Positions 16,281 to 26,182 are shown, counted from the stretch's first letter. The stretch is 64,000 bases of DNA from Calidifontibacillus oryziterrae (GCF_000331575.1 NZ_KB223527.1:1771842-1835841); one strand, 5' to 3'. Numbers and translations: made by a program. The notes: generated from the letters alone by a model not told the origin.

Positions 16281-16600
16281 TGTTTTATTCTCCTTTTAAA
16301 TCGTGATTATTGAAGAGAGTAACGAGGTGGTGATTTGGAATTAGTCTTTTGCCGTCCATTAATAAGAAGATAAAATGTCGCCGTTCATAATTTTCACACC
16401 TATTTTCATTCCTAATTACATTTTTTATAGACATCCCTTAAGATACAACAGATAAAAAGAATTTATTCGTAATAACAAAGATTCGCATAATTGAAAAAGG
16501 GAAACAGCTGGGAAGGCTTATGGAACCATCTCTGTGGCTACACCGGTCAAACATTAGTGACTAGTCAAGGATAAGGCCCATATATACAAGAAAACCGCAC
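16281..16600. other. Intergenic region between rlmH and cdd
   Basis: About 320 bases with no convincing gene. Its rlmH end holds the rlmH terminator. A nine-codon ATG frame near 16380 lies behind an AGGTGTG-like site, but I do not think it is real. No consensus promoter for cdd could be assigned. Confidence 0.35.
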
Positions 16601-16616
16601 CTATTTATGGTACGGT
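16587..16616 (-). terminator. rlmH terminator
   Basis: Hairpin of arms ACCGCACC (16594-16601) and GGTACGGT (16609-16616) with one G-T pair, followed in minus orientation by TTTTCTTG. It overlaps the last codons of rlmH, so stop codon and terminator are merged. Confidence 0.65.
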
Positions 16617-17080
16617 TCACCTCTATTTATCCGAAATGCCCGGTATACTTGCTCTACCAATATTAATCGAATTAGTTGGTGAGGAAAAGTCATTTTTGAA
16701 AACGACAGCGCAAAATCTGCCCTGTCTTGGACCGCTTTGCTCAACCCGAGGGAGCCGCCAATTACAAAGGAAACTTTGCTTTTGCCATAGGTAGCAAGGC
16801 GGTCAAGCTCAGCAGCTAGTTCTTCTGAATATAGCAATTTCCCTTCAATTGCTAGGATAATCACGTATGAATCATCGGAAATCTTTGCGAGGATCCGTTC
16901 CCCTTCTTTTTCTATTACTTGCAACATTTCCGCATCACTTAAATTTTCTGGGGCCTTTTCATCTGCAACCTCAACTATATCTATTTTTGCATATGGCCCT
17001 AAACGTTTTACATATTCTTCAATGCCTTGCTTAAGGTATTTCTCCTTTAATTTCCCAACACAAATAATCGAGATATTCAC
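16601..17080 (-). CDS. rlmH: 23S rRNA (pseudouridine-1915-N3)-methyltransferase RlmH
   Basis: A 159-aa SPOUT-class methyltransferase that modifies pseudouridine 1915 in helix 69 of 23S rRNA in assembled ribosomes. Family features: start [23 protein letters not shown], the knot region [10 protein letters not shown] with SAM-binding glycines, and the C-terminal [20 protein letters not shown]...PYHK. Normal length. It sits downstream of the CxxH/CxxC gene and htrA, as yydA does in B. subtilis. Confidence 0.96.
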   Translation of the reverse strand: MNISIICVGKLKEKYLKQGIEEYVKRLGPYAKIDIVEVADEKAPENLSDAEMLQVIEKEGERILAKISDDSYVIILAIEGKLLYSEELAAELDRLATYGKSKVSFVIGGSLGLSKAVQDRADFALSFSKMTFPHQLIRLILVEQVYRAFRINRGEPYHK

Positions 17081-17104
17081 ACTAATCCACCTACTATAAA
17101 CAAG

Positions 17105-17238
17105 TTATTCACAATAGTTATCCACATATCCACATTTTTATCCTGTATGTTGTGGACGAATGCTAGTTCGATACAATATATACAGCGTTTTTTTCGCAAT
17201 ATTCACATGTTGTGAATAACTCTGGATAGTTATCCACA
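17105..17238. promoter_or_regulatory. DnaA-box cluster at rlmH and the CxxH/CxxC gene
   Basis: Perfect TTATCCACA boxes at 17118-17126 and 17230-17238, one-mismatch boxes at 17105-17113 (TTATTCACA), 17126-17134 and 17211-17219 (reverse), and a two-mismatch TGTGGACGA at 17151-17159. The cluster covers the rlmH upstream region and the 3' half of the CxxH/CxxC coding sequence, about 32 kb from oriC. DnaA-box clusters outside oriC near yydA/yyzF are known in B. subtilis as sites of DnaA binding and control. Confidence 0.8.
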
Positions 17239-17327
17239 GATATTTTATCTATTTTTGGTGCTACTTCATATTCATCGACAATCGTATCAATTGCCACATC
17301 TACGTGTTCTTCACAACATTTAATCAT
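17163..17327 (-). CDS. yyzF: CxxH/CxxC small protein (YyzF-like)
   Basis: A 54-aa protein with a CxxH near the N-terminus (CCEEHVDVAID) and a CxxC near the C-terminus (FTTCEYCEKNAVYIV), the pattern of the CxxH/CxxC (BA_5709, YyzF) family; likely a single zinc-binding mini-protein of unknown function. GAGAGGTTGAG lies before the ATG. It lies between htrA and rlmH, its usual place. Its 3' half overlaps DnaA boxes: the codons for VDN and for LFTT contain TGTGGATAA and TTATTCACA. Confidence 0.88.
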   Translation of the reverse strand: MIKCCEEHVDVAIDTIVDEYEVAPKIDKISVDNYPELFTTCEYCEKNAVYIVSN

Positions 17328-17330
17328 CGT

Positions 17331-17642
17331 ATCTCAACCTCTCAATAATGGTCTTACATTAGCTACTTTATGTTACTAATTTCCATTCCTTATTGTACAT
17401 GAACTAGTATTAGAAAGACAGAACTTAAAAAGGAGACCATAATCCACATTGATCGCGTGGATGTTTGGTCCCCTAGTAACAGCTTACCTTTTCTCATTGT
17501 ATTGTCGACTTTTACACTGTAGATGTTTCCATAGCAACTTTGTAGGTGTCTATTACTTTGAAGCTTTTTACATTATAGTTTTTTACATTATAACCTTTTA
17601 CATTAAAGCTTCTCCCTTTACATTACAACCTTTTACATTTAA
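17331..17642. other. htrA-yyzF intergenic region
   Basis: About 310 bases without a gene. It contains an imperfect inverted repeat around 17432-17473 (GGAGACCAT...TTTGGTCCCC), which may act as a terminator for htrA or lie in the yyzF leader, and the short direct repeats described separately. Confidence 0.4.
17562..17641. repeat. Short direct repeats of TTTTACATTA
   Basis: Five copies of (T)TTTACATTA, spaced by 4 to 12 bases, run from about 17567 to 17640, right after the htrA stop. On the minus strand each reads TAATGTAAAA, so none is translatable for more than a codon. It looks like a decayed tandem repeat of about 16 bases. Confidence 0.7.
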
Positions 17643-18881
17643 TTAGAATGTATTTTCACCGACTAAATGCATCTGAGTTTTATATTTTTTTCCTTCGCGG
17701 TAATATATTACATCCATCGTATCACCAATATTTTTTTCTATATATAAATGCTTTCTAAGTTCCAGTACATCAGCTATCGGTTCGCCATCTAATTCAACGA
17801 TGACATCCAATTCCTTCAATCCAGCGATTGCAGCTGGTGAATTTGGCACAACATTTACTAGGAAAACACCTTCATCAATTTGTTTAGGTAATTTTAGGGT
17901 TTCTTGCCAATGATAGCTAGGGATTTCATTTAATGATCTTAAACCTACTCCCATAAATGGGCGTCTAACTTCACCGAAATTCTCCAAATCCTCTATTATT
18001 GGCATAGCCATATCTATTGGGATAGAAAAACCAATTCCTTCGACAGCTTGCTCTGCAATTTTCATTGAATTAATTCCGATCACTTGCCCTTGAATATTTA
18101 CTAGAGCACCACCACTATTGCCGGGATTAATTGCTGCATCTGTTTGTAAAACCTCTGCTTGCCAATCTGGTTGTCCGTCTCCATTAAGGTCTTGTGGAAT
18201 CGTTCTTTCTACCCCGCTAATAATTCCCTGTGTTACTGAACCGGAGAACTCCAGGCCTAATGGATTACCAATCGCAATAACCGGCTCCCCAACTCTTACG
18301 TTTTCTGAGGATCCAATTTCAGCCACCGTATTAATTCGATCGCCATCTATTTGCAATACTGCTAAATCCATCATCTCATCACTACCTAGTACTTGAGCTG
18401 GGATACGAGTTCCATCACTTAAGCTGACTTCAACGTTTGACGCACCAGCTATAACGTGATGGTTAGTTGCAATAAAGGCCTTGCCTTTTTCTTTTTTATA
18501 AATAACACCAGAGCCTGTCCCTGCCTCACTTGTATCATTCCAAAAGCCTGTTTCCTGGATATTAATGACGCCAACAACAGCATCCGATACTTTATCAACA
18601 GCTTCAGTTACTCCAGAAATAATATTCACATTTACTTGCGATTGAATAATTTCTTGTTGATTCCCCGTTCCGTTAACTGTTGTTTGATTAGACTCTGGGC
18701 CTTTAGGAATCAAATTATATGGTAGAATATCATACTTTAATAAAATCGGAATTGTAAAAATTACAATTAATGCCCCCAAAGCGGCTCCAACTAACGCAGT
18801 TAAAAACAATCCACCACGGTTGCCCTTTTGCTTACTGTTATTTTGTTCGTAATTTTGATCATAGTAGCCCACTAATGTCAC
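17643..18881 (-). CDS. htrC: HtrA-type membrane serine protease
   Basis: About 412 aa. A short cytoplasmic N-terminus and one membrane helix (about residues 27-49) anchor an external trypsin-like domain with catalytic triad His (ATNHHVIAGA), Asp (MMDLAVLQID) and Ser (NPGNSGGALV), then a C-terminal PDZ domain (EGVFLVNVVPNSPAAIAGLKELDVIVELDG). It degrades or chaperones misfolded secreted proteins. The start is not certain: GTG at 18881 and TTG at 18884 both follow AGAAGGAAAGG. Position downstream of walJ identifies it as the HtrC/YyxA orthologue, not HtrA or HtrB. Confidence 0.92.
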   Translation of the reverse strand: MTLVGYYDQNYEQNNSKQKGNRGGLFLTALVGAALGALIVIFTIPILLKYDILPYNLIPKGPESNQTTVNGTGNQQEIIQSQVNVNIISGVTEAVDKVSDAVVGVINIQETGFWNDTSEAGTGSGVIYKKEKGKAFIATNHHVIAGASNVEVSLSDGTRIPAQVLGSDEMMDLAVLQIDGDRINTVAEIGSSENVRVGEPVIAIGNPLGLEFSGSVTQGIISGVERTIPQDLNGDGQPDWQAEVLQTDAAINPGNSGGALVNIQGQVIGINSMKIAEQAVEGIGFSIPIDMAMPIIEDLENFGEVRRPFMGVGLRSLNEIPSYHWQETLKLPKQIDEGVFLVNVVPNSPAAIAGLKELDVIVELDGEPIADVLELRKHLYIEKNIGDTMDVIYYREGKKYKTQMHLVGENTF

Positions 18882-19035
18882 CAAGCCTTTCCTTCTGATG
18901 AATAATAATATTTGTCTAGGATGTACAGTCTTGGTTGCTAATAAACATATTATACTTATTTATCAGCCTAACTTCTATTTTGACGAACTGCTAATTTATG
19001 TAGCTTTTGTGACTTTTCAAATCACGTGTTTATAC

Positions 19036-19830
19036 TTATACATAAGCTAGCTTTGTTGGTATTTTAGGATCCGTATCATATAGCTTGAAAGACTCACCTA
19101 CTGAAAAGCCTTTTTCTTCCAATGTTTGTGAAACTGCCATTCGCGCTAATTCTTTAATGTTATTATCTTTGCTTAAATGCGCCAAATAAATTCGTTTTGT
19201 TTTTTCGCCAATACATTCAGCTAGCGCTAGACCAGCATCTTCATTTGACACATGTCCAACATCACTAAGAATACGACGTTTAACATTCCAAGGATAATGA
19301 CCCATTCTTAGCATCTCAACATCATGATTCGCTTCAAATATAAATACATCTGAATTACGAATTGTACCTTTAATTCGATCACTAACATAACCTAAATCTG
19401 TGGCAAGCGTTACTTTTTTACCTTGGCTATGAAAAACGTAAAACATCGGTTCGGCTGCATCATGTGAAACACCAAATGATTCTACATCAATATCAGCAAA
19501 TGTTTTAATCGAACCCATTTCAAAAATAAACTTTTGCTCTAGCGGAATAGCGCCAATTAAGCTTTCCATTGCCTTCCAAGTTTTTTCATTTGCAAAAATA
19601 GGAAGCTTGTACCGTCTTGCCATGATTCCTAGTCCTTTAATATGGTCACTATGCTCATGGGTGACTAACAGGCCGTCTAGCTCACCTGGATCCAAATTTA
19701 CAGATTCCATTAATTGCTCCATCTGCTTTCCGCTAAAACCAGCATCAACAAGTAGTTTAGCTTTATCTGTTGCGATATAAAAGGCATTTCCTGTGCTACC
19801 ACTTGCTAATACGCTAAAATGTAAGCTCAT
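19036..19830 (-). CDS. walJ: MBL-fold metallohydrolase WalJ (YycJ)
   Basis: A 264-aa metallo-beta-lactamase-fold protein. The start [19 protein letters not shown] is typical of YycJ; metal-binding residues are in [11 protein letters not shown] and further His/Asp residues ([24 protein letters not shown]). YycJ is a 5'-to-3' DNA exonuclease implicated in mismatch repair and cell-wall-linked growth. The longer frame from 19845 is ignored since the family starts at the ATG at 19830. Its start overlaps the walI end by 17 bases. Confidence 0.94.
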   Translation of the reverse strand: MSLHFSVLASGSTGNAFYIATDKAKLLVDAGFSGKQMEQLMESVNLDPGELDGLLVTHEHSDHIKGLGIMARRYKLPIFANEKTWKAMESLIGAIPLEQKFIFEMGSIKTFADIDVESFGVSHDAAEPMFYVFHSQGKKVTLATDLGYVSDRIKGTIRNSDVFIFEANHDVEMLRMGHYPWNVKRRILSDVGHVSNEDAGLALAECIGEKTKRIYLAHLSKDNNIKELARMAVSQTLEEKGFSVGESFKLYDTDPKIPTKLAYV

Positions 19831-20635
19831 GCACTTCCACTCCATCTTCTAAGTATTCCATAATTTGTCCTTCAAATGCATTCACAAAATAATTCTCACT
19901 ATTATCAACAATAATATGCCATGTAGGTGCAAAAAACTGGATATCATCTGACAAAGGTATATTTTTGTAATAACCAAACTCTATATTTGTGACCTGGCTA
20001 CCTGGTGACAAATAATCGTTTTTATATAAGTTTTCAATTGCTTTTAAAGGTGGCAATATGTCCTGATTCGAGCCTTCTTCAGTTATTTCCTTCAAATCAA
20101 TTAATAAAGTCTGTTCGTACCCGATTACTTGATTTTCTTCATTTAATTGCATTGATAGCATCGCGTGTTCATTGAAATATAGCGGTTTATTTTTAAACGT
20201 TTGAAAAAATAATAGCTTATTTGTTTTTTTATTCAATCCCCAATATAAATACTGGCCACCAGCATAAACATCTTTCTCAAGAATTTCGTTTAAAAAAGCT
20301 TCAACATTAAAGGCAGGAAGAGTTATTGGTTCATTAAATTCAGAGACAATCCATTCTTCTGTTAGAAATGAGATCCTCTGGTCTTCCAAGCTTTGGACTT
20401 CCTCTTCGGTAAACTTCTTGCGCTTCCCTGTAATATAGGTTTCATTGCGATCTACTTCAGGAAGCTCCACGTAAGAAATGTCTTCAGCCTCTAGCTGTTC
20501 TTCTATTGTTGACTCAGTAATATAATCAAGCTGACTGCTAGTGCGTTTCTCCATGAATTGAAAAACCAAAAATAAATCAAGGATAAGAAATATTAGAATA
20601 AAAATGGTTTTAGTTTTACTCCACTCCAAAATCAT
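19814..20635 (-). CDS. walI: WalK regulator WalI (YycI)
   Basis: A 273-aa YycI-family protein: short cytoplasmic N-terminus (MILEWSKTK), one membrane helix (about residues 10-28) and an external mixed alpha/beta domain with the conserved [20 protein letters not shown] region. With WalH it binds WalK transmembrane helices and keeps the kinase in check. Overlaps walH by 20 bases and walJ by 17 bases, so the operon is tightly coupled. Confidence 0.93.
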   Translation of the reverse strand: MILEWSKTKTIFILIFLILDLFLVFQFMEKRTSSQLDYITESTIEEQLEAEDISYVELPEVDRNETYITGKRKKFTEEEVQSLEDQRISFLTEEWIVSEFNEPITLPAFNVEAFLNEILEKDVYAGGQYLYWGLNKKTNKLLFFQTFKNKPLYFNEHAMLSMQLNEENQVIGYEQTLLIDLKEITEEGSNQDILPPLKAIENLYKNDYLSPGSQVTNIEFGYYKNIPLSDDIQFFAPTWHIIVDNSENYFVNAFEGQIMEYLEDGVEVHELTF

Positions 20636-21953
20636 TTCCTCCTTGACCTATAATCGTGCTTGGTATGAAAATCTCTTCCCATTTTCCGGCATATTTTATA
20701 AACCATCTTGGCTGAACAGTTATTTCATAAACATTTGGGTTCTCAATAACAAAATCAAATCCTATTTCAGCTTTTTCTAAAAGATCTAGATTAAAGTCCG
20801 GTTTGATTTGTGCCAAATAACTTAGTAACTCTCTGCCTGATGGGATTTTAATCTGTTTTTGTTCATTTTCAACAGAGAACCTTAAATTAATTAATGACCG
20901 CTGATATTCATAGATCTCGCTATCACGCCATGATTGATAGATCGATGTAGAGCGATTTTGATCGAGCAAATTAAATACAGGATATCCTTTTATCATCAAA
21001 CCAAATGTTACTGTTTGATCATTCTTGCTCCAGTTCATTAAAGAAAATGAATCTGTCCAACCTGAATGATCATTAATAAATTCAATTGATTTAAGGATCA
21101 TTTCCGCTGATTCCATTTTTATAGTTTCTGATTTTGCAGGATTAACAAAACTCAACATACTTTGGTTGCTTGTAATTTCAAGTGCCTTTGATCCATCTGT
21201 ATAAGATTCTTCACCGTTTAATAGGCTATATTGCTTAACCCGATTTGGGTCGGTAAATAAAGCATTCTTAAATTCGGATGCTGCTATATTTTGTGTTGTA
21301 AAAGTAAGTTGGTCTAAAATAAACGGGTTCTCAGGAAGATATATTAACTCCCCATTTCTAACCTTTATTGAAAAATAGACTGTATAATTTTGATTATTGC
21401 TTAGTATCTTTTCTTTAATTATATCAATCGTTTTATCTTCGATTTTCATTTTGATCACACTATCATTTTTCGAAGATACAAAGTATAGTGCCGGTTCTTT
21501 GTGAATACTTAAAGCGATTCTATCAAAATATTCTATTTCATACTCTTGTCTTAACGGAACCATTATATAATTACTTAGCTCCATTGGAATAGCAACAGGG
21601 AAAATCATTTCTACTATTCCATTCTGTTGTAAAAATAAATTTAATTCCTCATCAGACGAAAATGTTTCATGTTTAATCTCAGTAACATTCAAATCCATAA
21701 CCATTTGATACAATTCATTGTTTTCAATATAATTAGTAAACCCAAAATGTTGATTATCCTTATGGTAAATAAATTGTATTGGTTTTATTACTTCATTGAA
21801 TTGCCGTTTTTCACCTATTGTTACATTTTGAATATTATTTGTTGATTGAACAAACTCATTATGCGGTTGATAGGTCCATAATCCATAAGTTAATAGTAAG
21901 CTCAATGCTACTAGTAAAAAGAGTACGACTGACTTTGACATCTCCTTATTCAT
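20616..21953 (-). CDS. walH: WalK regulator WalH (YycH)
   Basis: A 445-aa YycH-family protein, full length: one N-terminal membrane helix (about residues 9-26) and a large external domain. With WalI it forms a complex that inhibits the WalK sensor kinase. ATG overlaps the walK stop by four bases (ATGA). Sequence of this family is weakly conserved, so the call rests on size, topology and position between walK and walI. Confidence 0.92.
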   Translation of the reverse strand: MNKEMSKSVVLFLLVALSLLLTYGLWTYQPHNEFVQSTNNIQNVTIGEKRQFNEVIKPIQFIYHKDNQHFGFTNYIENNELYQMVMDLNVTEIKHETFSSDEELNLFLQQNGIVEMIFPVAIPMELSNYIMVPLRQEYEIEYFDRIALSIHKEPALYFVSSKNDSVIKMKIEDKTIDIIKEKILSNNQNYTVYFSIKVRNGELIYLPENPFILDQLTFTTQNIAASEFKNALFTDPNRVKQYSLLNGEESYTDGSKALEITSNQSMLSFVNPAKSETIKMESAEMILKSIEFINDHSGWTDSFSLMNWSKNDQTVTFGLMIKGYPVFNLLDQNRSTSIYQSWRDSEIYEYQRSLINLRFSVENEQKQIKIPSGRELLSYLAQIKPDFNLDLLEKAEIGFDFVIENPNVYEITVQPRWFIKYAGKWEEIFIPSTIIGQGGNDFGVE

Positions 21954-23773
21954 GACAGCTTCTCCTCTCGTTGATTTTCAAGAGGAAGTGTAAAGGTTAT
22001 CGTTGTGCCTTTACCTTCTTGACTATCTGCCCAAATAGTACCTTGATGTACTTCTATAATTTCTTTTGCAATAGCTAAGCCTAATCCAGTCCCACCCATT
22101 TTCCTCGTTCTAGCTTTGTCAACTCGGTAAAATCGATCAAATATTTTTGTTAAACTAGCTTCAGGAATCCCCATCCCTTCGTCACTAACTCTTACATGGA
22201 GAAGGTTTTCCTTTTGAAGCAATTCAAACCTAACCTTGCCACCTTCTGGAGAATACTTAAGTGCGTTTGAAATAATATTATCCAATACTTGTGTAAGTTT
22301 GTCTTTATCTACTGCCACATAGCGATCCCGATGCGTAAAGGCTCTCTCAAATACAAAATCTGCGCCCTTACTCATTTCAAAACGATCAATAATATGCTCG
22401 AAGAAATCTGTAAAATTAATAACTTTCTTTTCAAATTTATAATCCTTGCTATCAATTCTTGAAAGCTGTAATAAATCGTTAACAAGACGAATCATTCTTT
22501 CTGTTTCTGTTTGCGTAACATTTAGAAAGCGAGGAGCCAATTCTTCATTTTGCCACGCACCGTCTGCTAAGGCCTCTAAATAGCTTCTCAATGTTGTTAA
22601 TGGAGTTCTCAACTCATGAGAGACATTCGCAACAAATTCTCGACGCTCTAGTTCGATTGTCTCCTGTTCTGTTACATCTCTTAAAACCGCAATGAGGCCT
22701 GTTGGTTTTTCATTATCATCTTTTATGGCTGAAAAACTAGCACGTAATATATATTTTTTCCTTTGCTCACTTAAATCTAATAATAAGGAATCTTGATTAT
22801 CGTAAAATTGTTCTATTGATGCTGCAGCCTCCAAGTTAAGTAATGAAAAAATCGAGGTATTATGCAACGTTTCACGTGAAACACTTAACATTCTTTTAGC
22901 TGGTTCATTCATAAGAATGATATACCCTTCACGATCTGTGGCTATGACACCATCTGACATATTAGCTAATACCGTGCTAAGCTTCCGACGTTCACCTTCA
23001 GTTGTTTCTTGAGCAATTTCAAGTTTGTTTGTTAAATCATTAAACGTTGCGGCAAGCTGGCCGATTTCATCATCCCCATAAATGTTTACCTTTCGGGAAA
23101 AATCCCCTTCTGCCAGTACTAAGGCTTGGGTTCTCATATCTGCAAGAGGTCTTGTAATTGTCCGTGCAACAAATACACCTAAAAACGCCGTAATTGCCAA
23201 TGCCATCACAGTTCCAGATGCTAGAATGCCGTTAATAACTCTCATTTGTTCATAGACCTTTTCCATTGAAGCAACAAGATAAACAGCACCAATTACTTCC
23301 TCATCTACTTTGATTGGAATGGCTTTAACTAACATTCTATTGCCTGTTCTTTGATCAAGTAGTATATTTTCAGATTCTACCTCACCGATAATTGCCTTTT
23401 TTACCCGCACCTCTGTTGTTCTTTTGCTTATTACCTCTTGATTATATGGATTTGACGTACCAATTACTCGAAAATGACTATCTGCAATTTGAACCTCTGT
23501 TATATCATCAGAAAGGAAATCTTGCAAAATTGTATTAATCTCTTCTTCAAGATCCAATGACTTGGCGTTGCGTTCTTCATTCATTTCTTGTCCAATATTA
23601 TAAACTAATAGGCGTGCACGTTCATTGACTGATGCTGTGAAATTTGTAACAAGTTGTTCCTCGAGTTGGCGTACAAAATATACACCAATTACTTGCATCG
23701 CAATTAAAATTAGCAATACGTATATTAATATAAATTTAAAATGGATCGATTTTAAGAAACCGACTTTTTTCAT
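21950..23773 (-). CDS. walK: Sensor histidine kinase WalK
   Basis: A 607-aa sensor kinase of the essential WalRK system. Order: helix (residues 12-33), external sensory domain (about 34-180), second helix (about 183-204), HAMP (about 204-256), PAS (about 262-370), HisKA with His386 in VSHELRTPL, and the ATPase domain with N (DNIISNALKYSP), G1 (DEGMGIP) and G2 (GGTGLGLAIAKEI). It senses cell-wall metabolism and phosphorylates WalR. A parS site lies inside it (22868-22883), in the PAS-coding part. Follows walR by four bases. Confidence 0.97.
   Translation of the reverse strand: MKKVGFLKSIHFKFILIYVLLILIAMQVIGVYFVRQLEEQLVTNFTASVNERARLLVYNIGQEMNEERNAKSLDLEEEINTILQDFLSDDITEVQIADSHFRVIGTSNPYNQEVISKRTTEVRVKKAIIGEVESENILLDQRTGNRMLVKAIPIKVDEEVIGAVYLVASMEKVYEQMRVINGILASGTVMALAITAFLGVFVARTITRPLADMRTQALVLAEGDFSRKVNIYGDDEIGQLAATFNDLTNKLEIAQETTEGERRKLSTVLANMSDGVIATDREGYIILMNEPAKRMLSVSRETLHNTSIFSLLNLEAAASIEQFYDNQDSLLLDLSEQRKKYILRASFSAIKDDNEKPTGLIAVLRDVTEQETIELERREFVANVSHELRTPLTTLRSYLEALADGAWQNEELAPRFLNVTQTETERMIRLVNDLLQLSRIDSKDYKFEKKVINFTDFFEHIIDRFEMSKGADFVFERAFTHRDRYVAVDKDKLTQVLDNIISNALKYSPEGGKVRFELLQKENLLHVRVSDEGMGIPEASLTKIFDRFYRVDKARTRKMGGTGLGLAIAKEIIEVHQGTIWADSQEGKGTTITFTLPLENQREEKLS
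22868..22883. promoter_or_regulatory. parS site within walK
   Basis: CGTTTCACGTGAAACA matches the ParB-binding consensus TGTTTCACGTGAAACA except for the first base. It lies within walK, about 27 kb from oriC; intragenic parS sites near the origin are normal in Bacillus. Confidence 0.85.
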
Positions 23774-23777
23774 TTTT

Positions 23778-24482
23778 TTACTCCTGATCTGGATTTCGCA
23801 AATAATACCCCACGCCGCGCCTTGTTACAATCCACGTAGGATGGCTAGGAATATCTTCAATTTTTTCTCTTAATCGTCTTACAGTAACATCAACTGTTCT
23901 TACATCACCAAAGTAATCATAACCCCATACGGTTTGCAATAAATGCTCACGTGTCATAACTTGGCCAATATGCTTTGCCAAATAATGAATCAGCTCAAAT
24001 TCTCTATGCGTTAACTCTATCGGTTCTCCCCTTTTCGTTACCGTATAAGCATCTACATGGATGATTAGAGAACCTATTACAATTTCATTTAATTCATTTT
24101 TATCTTTATCAGCTTCTTGAAAATGCCTTCTCAAGTTTGCTTTCACCCGGGCTATTAACTCTCTTGTGCTAAATGGCTTTGTAACATAATCGTCAGCCCC
24201 AAATTCTAACCCTAACACTTTATCAATCTCTGAATCTTTAGCTGTGAGCATAATAATCGGCATGTCATATTTCTTTCTTACCTCCCTGCAAACTTCCATT
24301 CCATCCATTTGCGGAAGCATTATATCCAACAAAATCAAATCTGGTTTCATTTCGTCTACTTTCCTTAAAGCCTCTAAACCATCATAAGCACAAGTAACCT
24401 TGTACCCTTCTCTTTCTAAATTAAATTGGAGAATATCAGCAATTGGTTGCTCATCATCAACAACTAAAATGTGCTTTTCCAT
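23778..24482 (-). CDS. walR: Response regulator WalR
   Basis: A 234-aa OmpR-family regulator. Receiver domain with phospho-acceptor Asp in [17 protein letters not shown] (Asp53-54 region), conserved Lys in [24 protein letters not shown]-terminal winged helix with [22 protein letters not shown]. It controls autolysin and wall-synthesis genes. GGAGTG before ATG. First gene of walRKHIJ. Confidence 0.97.
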   Translation of the reverse strand: MEKHILVVDDEQPIADILQFNLEREGYKVTCAYDGLEALRKVDEMKPDLILLDIMLPQMDGMEVCREVRKKYDMPIIMLTAKDSEIDKVLGLEFGADDYVTKPFSTRELIARVKANLRRHFQEADKDKNELNEIVIGSLIIHVDAYTVTKRGEPIELTHREFELIHYLAKHIGQVMTREHLLQTVWGYDYFGDVRTVDVTVRRLREKIEDIPSHPTWIVTRRGVGYYLRNPDQE

Positions 24483-24669
24483 TATCTATCACTCCTTAAG
24501 CATTTAGAGGTTTCCTACTATATAATTTATCATTTATTGACGTTTAAAGCACCTATTGACTTAAGTAATGTAATATATTGGCATACCAAAAACGTTAACG
24601 CCTTTATCGAAACCTTGCTCAAGCCTCAATCGTGATTTTAGTATAGAGCTAATTTTACATTTCATTGAA

Positions 24670-24706
24670 AATAACAAAACCCCTAGTCCGTTTTGAACTA
24701 GAGGTT
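24670..24706 (-). terminator. Terminator of the M23 endopeptidase gene
   Basis: Hairpin AACCCCTAGT (24678-24687) / ACTAGAGGTT (24697-24706), one mismatch pair, followed in minus orientation by TTTTGTTAT. It separates the endopeptidase from walR. Confidence 0.8.
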
Positions 24707-24724
24707 GTCGTTGTTGCAATTAAT

Positions 24725-26182
24725 CTATAAAACTTTTTTCGGATTTACTAAACTACCATTCTTATAAACTTCGAAGTGTAAATGAATTCCAGTTGAATTT
24801 CCTGTTGTGCCCATTATACCAATTTTAGATCCTTTGGAAACCGTCTGACCAACTTTTACACTAATTTCTGATAAGTGGGCATACACAGTTTTCATCCCAT
24901 TATTATGATTAATGACAATCTTATTTCCATAGCCGCCATCCCAGCCAGCAAACTCAACTGTTCCATTGTCCGCTGCCATTATTGTACGGTTGCTTGGTCT
25001 TGCAATGTCCATTCCTTTATGCTGCTTACCCCATCTGTAACCAAAATCACTTGAAACGTAGCCGCCAACCGTAGGCCAAGCAAAGTCCCCTGTTCCGCGT
25101 GAAGGAATGACCTTCGTCCCTTTTATCATAATTTTCTTTTTTGGTTCTTTTAATACTTTTTCATTCGTAATGGTCTTATATATATTTTGACCATTTTCCT
25201 GAATAATGGAGTATGTTGCAAGCCTTTCTCCGTTTACACCTTCTTGTTTTACTTTTGTAGTTCCTTTAAACATGTTTTTATCTTCTTCTACTTCAATGCC
25301 AAAAGGGATTACTTCTTTACGAATCGCTTCCATTTTAACCTTTACAGTTACAAGCGGCTTGTAGGCAGTGACATTGATCTCATCACCTATATGAATCATC
25401 TCTTCTTCATCAAATTCAGGATTAAGCTGAAGCAATTGTTTTAAAGTTAAATCGTAATCATTTGCGATTTGACCTAATACTTCTCCTTCTTGAACTTCGT
25501 GTATCTTAGGCTGTAGAGTTCCTTTTAACAGAAGTTCAACTGCTTCATCAACAGATAAAATATCTTCCGGAAAAACTTTCCCTTCTGAAAATGTAACATT
25601 TTCACTTAATGTAACGTCTTTGTATATGTAATCATTATGTTCGACTCCATCAGGGTTGATTGCTAGCTTTAAAAGAACTTCTTCTGGAACATATTTCATC
25701 TTTATTTTCTTCAATACAACATCTGCATCCTCTTTAGTTGAAACAAATGCAACAGTTTTTCCGTTTACAACGATCGCTTCTGCCTTAGCTGAAATATCAA
25801 ATTTCTCATTAAGCTTGTTTACAGCAACGCTGTTATTATGTGTAGACGTATATACTTTCTCAGGTATGTATACAATTTGATCTTTTACTGAAATATCATA
25901 GCCTTGATAATCTAATTTAGCATCTTTAACTCTTTCTTTTACGATATTATCAATAATCGATTTATCATTTATTGATCCGATTAACTCGCCTTTATGGTAG
26001 ACATGATATATTGTCGATACATCTTCAGGATCTTTATCAGTATTTGCTGCATAAACCGAGCCTATTGATAATGTGGCAACAGCTGTTGTTGCAATGATCG
26101 CTCTTTTTATGTCAATTGAATTATGTTGATTTGGCTGAAAAAAACGTGCCACTTTAGATGAGACTGTGTGAAATTGGACCAC
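24725..26182 (-). CDS. M23 peptidoglycan DD-endopeptidase with LysM and G5 domains
   Basis: A 485-aa cell-wall hydrolase. N-terminal membrane/signal segment (AIIATTAVATLSIGSVYAA), a long domain of unknown type, LysM (EVLGQIANDYDLTLKQLLQLNPEF), a G5 domain (about residues 290-365), then M23 peptidase with metal ligands HKGMD and HLHFE and the loop YGNKIVINHNNGMKTVYAHL. Start: the frame reaches 26257, but AGGAGG lies seven bases before the GTG at 26182. Upstream of walR, in line with the wall-stress role of the operon, it should cleave peptide cross-bridges and could be in the WalR regulon; no WalR box was recognised. Confidence 0.88.
   Translation of the reverse strand: MVQFHTVSSKVARFFQPNQHNSIDIKRAIIATTAVATLSIGSVYAANTDKDPEDVSTIYHVYHKGELIGSINDKSIIDNIVKERVKDAKLDYQGYDISVKDQIVYIPEKVYTSTHNNSVAVNKLNEKFDISAKAEAIVVNGKTVAFVSTKEDADVVLKKIKMKYVPEEVLLKLAINPDGVEHNDYIYKDVTLSENVTFSEGKVFPEDILSVDEAVELLLKGTLQPKIHEVQEGEVLGQIANDYDLTLKQLLQLNPEFDEEEMIHIGDEINVTAYKPLVTVKVKMEAIRKEVIPFGIEVEEDKNMFKGTTKVKQEGVNGERLATYSIIQENGQNIYKTITNEKVLKEPKKKIMIKGTKVIPSRGTGDFAWPTVGGYVSSDFGYRWGKQHKGMDIARPSNRTIMAADNGTVEFAGWDGGYGNKIVINHNNGMKTVYAHLSEISVKVGQTVSKGSKIGIMGTTGNSTGIHLHFEVYKNGSLVNPKKVL

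Noticed and set aside
16360..16400. Nine-codon leader peptide upstream of cdd
   Set aside because: An AGGTGTG-like site precedes ATG AAC GGC, but there is no terminator/antiterminator structure or regulatory codon run to make a leader peptide plausible.
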